From: Apostichopus japonicus
Lineage: Eukaryota; Echinodermata; Holothuroidea; Aspidochirotida; Stichopodidae
NCBI RefSeq assembly: GCF_037975245.1
Contig: NC_092561.1
Coordinates: forward strand, 7,324,501 to 7,388,500
Direction of reading: 5' to 3'
Length of the DNA stretch: 64,000 nt
Below are positions 11,554 to 22,119 of this stretch, in pieces (the first letter of the stretch is position 1; the number at the start of each line of letters is the position of its first letter). Position numbers and translations under genes: made by a program. The notes under the pieces are model-generated. The model saw nothing but the letters and a program-made list of their open reading frames with translations. It was not told the origin of the DNA and searched no databases.

Positions 11554-14500
11554 TTAAGGAGCTTATGTGAGAACTATTGCTCGGATTTAAAAGTTTTGAA
11601 AACTAAGGAAGAGAGGGTTAAGGCTCTTCAGACTATACCAAATTTGTCCGATGTGACTTCAAAATTTTCCATCTAAAATGAGTGCTAATCTACCCATTGT
11701 CAAGTGCAGGTTGGAAGGCTTGTATCCCCTCAGTGCTGAAGATGATTGGGAATATTATTTGTCTACTTTTGAGAGAAATTGTAATAGCCAAGAAATTCCG
11801 TCCAAGAGATGGCCTATTCTGTTGGAACCATACTTGACTGGCGAGGCACAGAAAGCTTTCCACATTTTAAATGAAAGTCAGCAACAAAGTAATGTGGTAG
11901 TTTAAGGATGCATTGTTGGCAGCATTTCAGCTTACTCAAGATACATACAGGGATAAGTTTCATTCCGCTGTAAAGGGCCCATCAGAAACTTTCAGACAGT
12001 ACGGTAGTCGGCTTAGTTTGTATTTGAGGCGTTGGACAGCTCCCACAGATAGATTGGCATCTTTACCCGAGTTTACTAGAATAATGGAATTGATTGCTGT
12101 TGATCAAATGATCTCTTCATTGAGAGACGAATATTAGCGTTCAAAGCTACTGCCAGAGCAGAAGTGGACTTCCCTTGTGGAAATTTCATATTTTGCTGAT
12201 AACATCTTGGTTGCTAGGGTAACTAAGGTAGCAGGAATCAACAGAGTCTAGGTTCCAGATCGATGTCCGCCACTACACGACCGTATTCCCAAACTGCCGG
12301 TGAAACAACAGGGCAGTCACAGAGGCCGGCTTCTAGCCAAGCGAGTAGAATACAGTACTTCGACCAGATACAGATCTTAATAACATCAGATGTTATATAC
12401 TTGTGGTGACTGAGGAAATTTCAGTTATAGCTGTTCAAATGTGTCACGTGATCAAAATGCTAATGTTGGCATTAATTTGGTGAGAATTTCTGACAAAGGA
12501 GGTGGAGGAAAGGTTATTCAGGGTTAAGGTCTCATTGGATTTGGAATTTTGGAGCATAGCTCTGAGGTGATAAATTTACGCAAGTTGGATGGGGCGTATT
12601 TTGAGGCAATGTTATTTGGTGGGAAAGTTCTTGCTTATGCTGATAGTGGAGCAGAAAGGTCACTCATCAGTACCTTAATGGTTGAAAATTGTGAGGTTAT
12701 GTCTTTGAATGAACCCCTGTGTTTTAAGCTTTTGGATGACACACCTCTGGTTGTCACAGGTAAGGTGTCTACCTCTATGACTATTGCGGGGGAGACTGAA
12801 GAGGTTGAGCTTTATGTGGCTGACACTCCTTGTCAGATACTTTTGGGGGAGAGACTTGTTAAGGGCCTTTGCTCTGGTTTTTGATATATCTGAGAGTGCT
12901 TATATTGGTCTGGGAAACAGAGACCTTGTGTTAAGTTGCCTTTAGTTTGGATACAAAAACAGAGTCCTGTAGTTGAGGGAGTTCGGAAACCTAGCAAAAT
13001 ACAGGAGAGTTCCAAATTTTGCCCGGGGTGATGCTGACTCAAAAACATGCGCACTCTCTGAGGGCAGTCTCGGGTAATTTGCGGTATGAGAAGCAGGTAA
13101 AGAGGCTAGTAGAAAACTATAAAGAGGTCTTTGTGGACAAACCTTGCTACTGTGGCTGGCTGCAACATAGAATAGATACGGGGGAGGCGGCGCCTGTAAA
13201 GAAACGTCCATATAAGTTGGCACCGAGCAAAAGGGCAAATCTAAAGAAACAGATACATGATATGCTAGGACAAGATATCATTATCCCTTCTGTATCAGAG
13301 TGGTGTAGTCAGGTGGTGATGATTGATAAACCTGATGGTACTTATAGGATGGCAGTCGATTATCGGGCTCTTAATGCAGTTTACTAAGTCGTCCAACTAT
13401 CCCATACCAAGTATTGATTCTATTTTGTATTCTATGTGTAATTCTAGGAAATTTTTTTCAACATTAGTTTTGAAGTCAGGGTTTTGGCAAGCAGCCATTC
13501 ATCCTGATGACCAGCCAAAGACGGCTTTTGTGTGAGAAGAGGGTGTGTTTATCATATTTAAGCGATTACCATTTGGTCTGAAGATTGCAAGTAAGTACTT
13601 TCAGAACCTTCCAGATTTTTTTTTTCAGCCTCTAGAGGGTAGTACAGGTCATAATTACTATTCATATATTGTTGATCATATTGTAGTACATTCGTCTACC
13701 ATCCAGGGACAGTTTGCAGATCTGCATATAGTTTTGGAGTGGTCTTAGGAATGCAGGCCTAATGGTAAATCCAGGTAAATGTTGCGTATAAGGAGGTTAA
13801 GTTTTTGGGGTATGTTATTAATGGAGATGGCATTAACTTGGATCCTTCTAAAGGGGAAGCAGTTGAGACTTTTCCTTCACCGACAAAGAAAAAAGCACTT
13901 GAGCATTTTTTTGGCTTGAGTGGGTGGTGTTCTAAATTCATTCCAAATTATGCCACACTGGTGGAAACCTCTTAACAACTTGCGGAGGAAAGATATAAGA
14001 TGGGATCGGTTGGGGGAGTGCCAAAATGCATTTGAGCAATTAAAAGAGGAGATAGTGCAGGCTGTGTCTCTTAGTATTCCTGATTGTAGTAGGCAATTTG
14101 AAGTCCATACTGATGATGCTAGTGGTGTGGGTTTAGGGGCGGTCTTAATGCAAGTCAATCATGCAGGTGAGCTAAGAGTTATAGCATTTGCTTCTTGGGC
14201 ATTGAGTAATGAGGTGAGAAATTTTTCAGCTACAGAAATGGAAAGCTCAGCTGTAATTTGGGCATTAGAGAAGTGGCGTCCTTATTTGGAGTGTTCAAGC
14301 ACTATAGTGTATACGGACCAACCTGCGTAAGTGTGGATGCTGCGCACAAAGGCATTTAAAGGAAGACTATTGAGGTGGGCTCTGACTTCTGAGACTTCAT
14401 GAATTTGATTATATCATTCATTATAGGCCGGGGTCTCAAAATGTTGTCCCAGATGCACTCTCTAGAGCAGTGATAGGTGTGGTTAATTATGGCCATAAGT

Positions 14501-15253
14501 TTCATCCGAATTGCAAAGGGGATCCTTCGTCAAAGATATTTTGGATCCAGTGTGAGAATTGTGATAGGACCAGTTCTATTGGGTATGTCTGAGTCTGAGG
14601 AAGGTGATAAAATAGACAACTATCACTGTGCTGAGTGTTCTTCTGGGATCTCACAGGCAGCGTAGCTGAAAGTGACTAGTGTGTAGAACGTAGCATTAAG
14701 AGTTGTGTCCTTCCAGATGAGAATCAAGTGTTAGGCCTAACGCTAGTAAAACTTAAGTAAAGTCTAACTCTATGCTAGACTTAGCCTAGGCTAGGCCTAT
14801 TACAGTAGTAGGCTACACACAACCAAGACAACAGAACCAAACCTTGAACTTACGCTCAGTCTAACCGAAAGCAAGTGCAGGCTAGCCTAGGTTCTTATGA
14901 ACATGTAGTAATACTTACATAGTCAACGTTTTCGAAGGTCAAATGCAGAGGGCTGTTGTTTCAATAATTGTTATAAAGTGGTGCTTGAGTCTTCAAAAGT
15001 CGCCAGCAATTGTTCTAAGCCCGACTAAAACTTTGAACGCGTTGCACACGGGGAATTCCCGAGCGTCTTATTATATATTCGTACATATGTTGTGGTCATA
15101 GCCTACATTCATATTGTCCGTACGCTACAACGATGTTTAAATTATTTTTCGTGATGTGTTTACGGACAATACGTACTTAAGTAGCAGAATATGCATCTTC
15201 ATGTTTCCATACACTGAACCATACACTGAACTGTATCTGCGACTTTCGGAAAC

Positions 15254-17845
15254 ATGGGAACAACCCAAAGCGGCTACCAAACAGTGGGAGAAGGTACATC
15301 TTCGAGGTACCAAACAGAACCTATACCATACACGACATATTCTGTTGATCGGCGACCAGATGGTAATCTTCTTTGAAGAAATTGTATAACATATTAAATA
15401 CTAAGCTTAGCCTAGCCTAGGCAAATTTACCTATATGCCCTTTGCCTACTGTAGGCCTAACGTTAGTGTTAATATGACGAATCCATAGTCAAAGACCGAA
15501 CCGAAAGTTAGTGTAAATAATATCTTGTACAAAGTTAGGTCCATACGTAAACATAACAGACTGAATTAACCTCAAATGTATTATAATAATCAATAGGCTA
15601 ATTTCTGATTGTTAGTCCAATTATCAAGGATGTGCATAGTGGTTTAGTTCTTTTGCATTTTCTCAATCCATGTTTACACTTTTCCTCAGTCTGACATGGT
15701 GAAAATTTCCATACCCTATGGTAGTACAGTAGACCTACCAACTCTTCCAGTTTTACAGTGATTCTCACAGCTTTTAAATTAAATCTCACACACTCCTGAT
15801 TTTATGTGCTAATCTTCCAACAAAATTTGATTTTGTATTTTTTTGGGTCTATAATGTAATAATATATTATTAAAATGTTTTTATGAACATCATTCTATAC
15901 ATAAAATCACTTGTCCATCTTTTTTTAGCTAGATTTTGCCCCATTATCCCAATCTGTTTACTTATCTCCTGATTTTGTGAGAATGGAAACTACTGTACAT
16001 ACAGTTTCCATATCAAATTATGCATAGTAACATTTTCCAAATATCACAATTTTGCATGATCAGACATGATTAGAATCCTATATCATAGATATAAAAGGTC
16101 TCCAAATCCTTTGGCAACTGACGATGTGTTGCTGAATATTCCTGCAGTGCAGTTGTGGCTATAGTTCTAAGGCAATTCAAGAACAGAGACAACATATGTA
16201 TAGCAGTGCATTAAGTTATGTTGAGAAGTGTTTCATTGTTTATTTTATAGGTAAACCATAGGGACATGGAAAAATTGCCAAAGATTTTGTGCTCAAATCA
16301 TCTGTTAAAACATTCCCTCTCACACAGATCGAAGTGCATCCCCACAACCAAGGTTAATCTCTGCTCATGAGCATGGGAGGTCATCACCTAGACAACCATC
16401 ACAGGGGTCACCGGCACACAGGATTGTAGTGGTCGCAGAGGGTGCACAACCTACCCTGGAAGATACCATGCAAATGGAATTGCAAAAATTACAGGATATC
16501 CCAACATTCCTCCCCATACTGAAGGGAACATCAGCAGGCATATCTCAGGTGGACCATGACCCTACCCAGATCGAAAAAATGGACTCAAAGTAAGTTTATG
16601 ATGTGAGTAAGAATCCTTGTCACATAGTAAACTTAATGTCATCTCCATCCCCTCTCCCTCCCCTCTCCCTCCCCCCTCTCCCTCCCTCTCCCTCCCTCTC
16701 CCTCTCCCTCCCCATTCCTCTGCCCCTCCCCTTCCAAACAGAATGCCTCATATCAATAGGGACAAACCATGTGATAAACTCTGCAAGTAAGATATTAATT
16801 TATAAACCGTGTGTCATTCTCTGCTTTTTTCACAGACATCTTCTACAACTCTGTGTTCGCTATCAGCAACATCTAAGGCAATGTGCTGAGGCTGTAGCAT
16901 TTGACCAACATTCATTGACATCTCGCATCAAAGAGGTAGGAACTTGTTTACAAAATACCTATCTTGGAATTGGAAACTTGAAGAGTAGTCTGCTACAAAT
17001 AGAGACTTATTTGTCAATGTTAAATTGCCATATATGTTTGTGTGCCATTTCTTATTTTTGGGTACAGTTTAAAAATATATGAGAGAGTGTTGTGGTCCAA
17101 TGGTTAAAAGCATCTGGACTTGTGATCTGAGGATTGTATGTTCAAGTTCTGGCCAGACCATTTCATTGTGTCCTTGGGCAAGGCACTTTATCTCCATTGC
17201 CTTTCTTAATCCAGGACTGTTTATGTGGTTACCTGCAAGATATAAATATAGTTGTGTGCATCAGACTGTGGTTGCACCCCCAAGGGACACGTAGTTGTGG
17301 CCCACTGTAGTGCACTTAAAGCAACCATTTGAATTGAAGTTACCAATGACCGGGAGAATATGAGGTATATGAGAAGGACTTGAACATTGAAACAAGATGT
17401 CAACCCTCCCAACTTTTATTGTAATTTTTTGTTGTTGATCAATTATGATAAGAGGTGTAGTAACAATATGCCTATACACTAAAGAATTGTCACCAGAAAA
17501 TGAGGTATATAAAAACATCAGTTTCCTCATTAACTCCCAACAAACGTGACACTCCATTTTATTTCAGTCCATTCATTCTTTCATTTTTTCCATTTTTCCA
17601 ACCCCACCCCCTTCTTTTAGATTGACTCGGAGGTAACATCCATCATGTCGGCTCTTCTTGAGAGAAGAAGGAAATTTGACAAACATTCGGAACAGATCCA
17701 GAAAATAGCTGACATGTCGGCCATGTTAGGGCGTATCCAGAAGAACGTTGATAACCTGCTTCCCTTGATGGACCGATTGAACAGTATACTACCTCCAGAG
17801 GATCAATTGGAACCATTCTCCATGAAATCGCCACCAAAGTCTTGA
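15254..17845 (+). CDS. BORCS5: BORC complex subunit 5 (BORCS5, myrlysin), complete
   Basis: Four exons fit in phase: 15254-15362 (or to 15293), 16328-16589, 16836-16935 and 17621-17845. They encode 231 residues, or 208 with the shorter first exon; human BORCS5 has 196. The match is strong in [29 protein letters not shown] and [10 protein letters not shown]-type segments, with IVVVAEGAQ corresponding to human IVVVAQGSQ. BORC sits on lysosomes and recruits ARL8 and kinesin to move them outward; BORCS5 anchors it through N-myristoylation. The start MGTTQS has Gly2 and Ser6, the expected myristoylation pattern, and an in-frame stop precedes it. The C-terminal half is helical. An AATAAA at 18348 could end the transcript. 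Both first-exon donors keep the frame, so the choice is open. The gypsy-type fossil ends about 600 bp upstream. Confidence 0.93.
16646..16735 (+). repeat. (CTCCCTC)n pyrimidine microsatellite in BORCS5 intron 2
   Basis: CCCTCTCCCTC-type tract 57 bp past the donor at 16590 and about 100 bp before the acceptor of exon 3. The open frame across it is low complexity. Confidence 0.9.
17080..17400 (+). mobile_element. tRNA-derived SINE in BORCS5 intron 3
   Basis: An A-box-like TGGTCCAATGGTTAAAAGC and a B-box-like ATGTTCAAGTTCTGG are followed by GTGTCCTTGGGCAAGGCACT, a central motif found in SINEs of many aquatic animals. The body continues past GTGCATCAGAC and ATTGAATTGAAG-like sequence toward 17400. 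It belongs to a different SINE family from those at 7 kb and 20 kb. Confidence 0.75.
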
Positions 17846-19260
17846 CCTCGCCTGGTTTCATGTTCGCCGAACTCTCGGATCTGATATCTCGCCGGTTCTC
17901 ACTGTCACTCTCAGTCAGCTCAAGAGGTTTGTGATTGAGAGCCTTTTCTGTGGTAGCTAGCTTGCTTGGTGCTGAATCGGTCACCAACGGTGGTTTTCAA
18001 ATAACTTTTGATACCACGTCTCGCTGGTTCTGACTGCTTTTACGAGCAGTAGGCTGGGAGAGTTGCTATTCTGAACCTTTCCGTGGCTCCAACCATCACT
18101 AGCTTCATCATCGCTTTCAAACGACTTTTGATGTGCTCACTTTTACCATGCAGTCAACTCCGAGAATTGTTATCGAGAGCATTTCTGCAATGGCATACTT
18201 GATGCTAACAGTGATATTACCAGAATTAGAGGTAAAAAAAAGGAGATGTAACATGTGATGAAAATCACTGCATTTGTTGCGACTTTTATTTATTAAAGCA
18301 GCATCCATGGTTTTATTCTGCTTCATATATAGATCAATTATGAAAGGAATAAAGAAAGTTGCATGTCCACCGAATAATATCGTTATTTTTAATATGGTAG
18401 CCACAAAGGACAGAGACGGTTCTCATCGGAGAGAGAAATTGGTTGTCCGAGGGATCAGTTTTAAAGATTCTTAAAAGACCCATGATGTACAGCATCTTTT
18501 TGAAACATAAGTAAGGCATATTGGTTTTGTACAGTGTCTTATAGTATGTAGTATTTGTTATTAATGTAAGAAGTCAGGACTTATGTCTCCTGTGCTGTGA
18601 CTCAATAGGAAGTTCCGTGATTTAAGTCGGGAAAAATTACTTGTGGGACCTCTGGTCTAACAAGTCTGCTATTTTGCATTGGCAACAGGGGGTAAGGGGG
18701 GGGGGTTGAGAGAAGAGGGAGATTATTAGGGCAAAATATGATATTAAATACGAATCTAGATGTAGTGTTTTTCAAATCTGCTATGCTCATCGGTCAGCCA
18801 ACACAGCAAGTTGAAATATCTGCTATGCATCTATTAAGCATTAAATCTTGTGTTTGTAGAAATGAAGCTAGCTTATGGTAGCATACTCTGTATAAATTCC
18901 TTGATGACTTACACTTTAAGGATGACTTTAAGGCAGTAGTTTAGTAGTCTTGATTCATCACAGTACAAAAGAAAAAAAATATGAGTGTTAGTATTGGTTC
19001 TATAGCTATCACAGTTTTCAAGATAATCAGCTTTGAAATATGCCAAAATGCTCCTTTACCGCTAATTTGATAATGATGTGGGCTCCTCGGTTCAGGCCTA
19101 ATTTGAATTTTAATCCATTGTTGAATAAATTCTAATAAGTTACAACTCAACCGAAAATATGTTCTTTCACCCTCAAATGAACATCAGAGCATCCTTGGAT
19201 GAAATTCCACACCATTTGTCTCTTGACAATGTATTGTAATGCATTTGTATGCATCGTAAC
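17846..19260. other. BORCS5 3' untranslated/downstream region, no gene seen
   Basis: The first 500 bp probably include the BORCS5 3' UTR, with AATAAA at 18348. Beyond that there are only short unsupported open frames and a G-run at 18698. No homology to a gene was recognised on either strand. Confidence 0.5.
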
Positions 19261-19299
19261 CATGTTATATGAGGCCATCAAAGCACACTGTGTCTTCTC

Positions 19300-19735
19300 T
19301 CGAGTTTTGTATGGCATCTGAAGAAGTGATGTAATAGTTCACGTGTTAGAGTAAGTAGTCCAGCCACTTCAACTGATGAGCCTCCATTGTTTAAAGGGTC
19401 ATTTCTGGAGAGTGGTATAGAAATACAGTGTGGACTGCAAGCATCGATGGTGGAGTCTAACACTTCTGTTACACCTCATTCTAAACTAGGTCAGATTACC
19501 GGCATTATACGTTTCTTTTTTGCGTGAGTCTTCACACCCTTTATAAACTACCACATTCTAAACATGTCAGTTTAGGTCATAAAAGTCTACGTTTTCCAAT
19601 TGAGTTTTGTGTTGTATCTAACAGGATCTGATCTTCGTTGTCTGTGTATTAGACGATTTAGTCCAGCCACCGGCGGTTTTAAAGGGACTTTTCTCAAAAC
19701 TTAAAAGTGTTATAGAAATCCAACCTGGACTTGGA
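19300..19735. repeat. Two related repeat blocks, the first sharing a MITE right end
   Basis: Blocks at about 19300-19440 and 19605-19735 share GAGTTTTGT, TAGTCCAGCCAC, TTTAAAGGG and TATAGAAAT in order. Directly after the first block, 19441-19540 matches the right 100 bp of the TTAA MITE at 29 kb (ATCGATGGTGG to GAGTCTTCACACCCT), ending at TTTATAA, a changed TTAA. This looks like a hybrid or partly replaced nonautonomous element. Confidence 0.6.
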
Positions 19736-20009
19736 GCAGTGTTTTTTAACGGTGTAGTGTATTATCATATCAAAATTAGTTTTGTGCCCAAAATCTTCCT
19801 TAAATGTTTACCTTAAGGCGATGTATATATAAATATATATTTATATTGTCCTGTGCAATAACATAATAAAACCAAAAATGATAAGCATTTCTGCTGGGGT
19901 TTTTTCTCTTCTTTTTATTGTTTGTTTTGCTTTTTAAAAGAAAAAATCGAAAAGTGTTACACGCTGTGAAAGATGTACACGAGAAGTGTTAAGAAGTTAA
20001 GTGTTAAGA

Positions 20010-20245
20010 AGTGTTAGCTCAGTGGTTAACGCCGGTGCCTTTCAATCATAAGGTCTCCGGTTCGAATCACTCCAAGATTAATGTATGTCGTCTAGTTACA
20101 GAGTTGTTTGACAATTGACAATTCATAATCATGGACGTTTAATATGAATCTAAGAGACTGACTTCGGTCAGCTTGCGGCTTTGATAAGCCAGTGAGGCTT
20201 CCTCGCGAGTTCCTGCTTGCAGGAGGATCTAAAATACAATACAAT
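20010..20245 (+). mobile_element. tRNA-derived SINE (copy 1 of a family also at 61.6 kb)
   Basis: A box TAGCTCAGTGGTTAACG, B box GGTTCGAATCAC 30 bp later, then a 170-bp body ending GCAGGAGGATCTAAAATAC and a short (ATACA) tail. The same unit occurs in reverse at 61605-61830. The tRNA head joined to a conserved body and a repeated tail marks a SINE, so I do not call a tRNA gene. Confidence 0.85.
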
Positions 20246-20974
20246 ATGAGGGCAATGATCTCGCATGTCGTAGGAGCTGTAGGTGATGCTGATGGGCAGC
20301 CATTAGGTAGCTTATCTTCAAGTTTGATACCCCCTACTGGAGACAACAAGGCAGTCAGATACTCTGTCACGTTTCTGACATTATCTTTAGGAGATGACTG
20401 ATCGCATATTACCTGGCTTCCATCTAGCACCCCTGAACCTCCATTTGCAGACTCACAAACATGCTCCTCTTCAAGAACTTAAAAAATATTTCCCAAACAA
20501 TGGCCCCTCTTTTAATAATGAAAAGTACCCTTTTTTGTCTTTGTTATTACAGTTTACAATTATATGTGAGCATGTTCATGGAACGGCTTTCTCTACACTG
20601 GAAGCAAGAGGATTTGTTTTCGTACCCTATACGTTCTTAATGTGTTAGTTACTGCGCCATGGTTTTTAAATTCGACTTATCTGCTAGTCTGCCCACACTC
20701 TGATAGTTAATCTGTTCTGGGGTGAGGGGGTTGTGGGCAGGGGGGGGGGGGTCCTGTTCAATCCGTATATGGATGGATGGAGATTCTTCGCTTTCCCTAA
20801 CCCACCACAGCAAATTCTGGCAACACTATACTGATAATTTTGGAATAATGTTACTCTAGTGTGAAATGAAAGACGTAAAGTTTTATTGAATGCTGAAAAG
20901 GTCAGTTTATATGAGGCAGAGTTGACATTTGTGAGATGAAAGGTATTGCACCCTTGGTTTCTGGATTCATTGTG

Positions 20975-22115
20975 TGGTCACTACCTTTATATGTTGGTAG
21001 AGTCACTCCCTCTATATCAGGGGTGCATGAACCTCAGAGGGTGCGTGAGTCCATCCCAGGGGGTTCGTGAGACGTTTCTGAAAGTCAAAACTAGAGTACT
21101 TTTTGTTGAACTAAAATCTGATATATCATATAATTTAGTAATGGACAAAAGTCGTACCTATCGACAAACTCTTTTCGCGTTCCATGCTCTATACGTTGGT
21201 GGACTCACTGCCTCTATATGTTGGTGGACTCACTCCCTTTATATGTTGGTGGACTCACTCCCTTTATATGTTGGTGGACTCGCTCCCTCTATATGTTGGT
21301 GGACTCACTCCCTTTATGTGTTGTGGACTCACTCCCTCTATATGTTAGTGGACTCACTCCCTCTATATATGTTGGTGGACTCACTCCCTCTATATATGTT
21401 GTGGACTCACTCCCTCTATATATGTTGGTGGACTCGCTCCCTCTATATATGTTGGTGGACTCACTCCCTCTATATGTTGGTGGACTCACTCCCTGTATAT
21501 ATGTTGGTGGACTCACTCCCTCTATATGTTGGTGGACTCACTCCCTTTATGTGTTGTGGACTCACTCCCTCTATATGTTAGTGGACTCACTCCCTCTATA
21601 TGTTGGTGGACTCACTCCCTTTATATGTTGGTGGACTCACTCCCTTTATATGTTGGTGGACTCGCTCCCTCTATATGTTGGTGGACTCACTCCCTTTATG
21701 TGTTGTGGACTCACTCCCTCTATGTGTTAGTGGACTCACTCCCTCTATATATGTTGGTGGACTCACTCCCTCTATATATGTTGGTGGACTCGCTCCCTCT
21801 ATATATGTTGGTGGACTCACTCCCTCTATATATGTTGTGGACTCACTCCCTCTATATGTTGGTGGACTCACTCCCTTTATATGTTGGTGGACTCACTCCC
21901 TCTATATGTAGGTGGACTCGCTCCCTCTATATATGTTGGTGGACTCGCTCCCTCTATATATGTTGGTGGACTCGCTCCCTTTATATGTTGGTGGACTCAC
22001 TCCCTTTATATGTTGGTGGACTCACTCCCTCTATATGTAGGTGGACTCGCTCCCTCTATATATGTTGGTGGACTCCCTCCCTTTATATGTTAGTGGACTC
22101 ACTCCCTCTACATGA
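20975..22115. repeat. Minisatellite, 24-28 bp unit (GTGGACTCACTCCCTC), enclosing a hAT fragment
   Basis: About 35-40 units of ATATGTTG plus GTGGACTCACTCCCTC plus TATAT, varying by TA insertions (24, 26 or 28 bp). One or two units precede, and the rest follow, a 170-bp piece at 21018-21187 matching the left part of the hAT MITE at 59244. The open frames in this array (TPSICWWTHSLYM-like) come from the repeat and exist in more than one frame on both strands. Confidence 0.93.
21018..21187 (+). mobile_element. Truncated hAT MITE inside the minisatellite
   Basis: Runs from CAGGGGTGCATGAACC to CTCTTTTCGCGTTCCAT and follows the element at 59244-59621 almost base for base, lacking about 12 bp near the left end and everything after the CGCGTTCCAT point. 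The minisatellite resumes right after the breakpoint. Confidence 0.8.
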
Positions 22116-22119
22116 CTAA

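Larger units (their letters stand above)
10480..14665 (+). mobile_element. Decayed Ty3/gypsy-type LTR retrotransposon, one LTR region recognised
   Basis: Parts in order: an LTR region ending near 11,011 (left boundary uncertain, AATAAA at 10771); a primer-binding site at 11012; a 5' leader interrupted by a 314-bp MITE; a gag-like region about 11.68-12.2 kb; an aspartic-protease-like region about 12.55-12.9 kb; reverse transcriptase about 13.1-13.75 kb; and RNase H about 13.9-14.47 kb with the family hallmark VVPDALSRA. An integrase core was not recognised; a Cys/His-rich stretch at about 14.5-14.66 kb loosely resembles a PHD-type finger. No 3' LTR was found. The element is a broken fossil with at least half a dozen coding breaks. 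The decay and the nested MITE suggest it is not recent. Confidence 0.85.

Noticed and set aside
20010-20090. Possible tRNA gene
   Set aside because: The same tRNA-like head with the same body recurs at 61.6 kb, so it is a SINE.
21218-22119. Frames of 100-200 codons with TPSICWW-like repeats
   Set aside because: Low-complexity translation of a minisatellite, open in several frames and on both strands.
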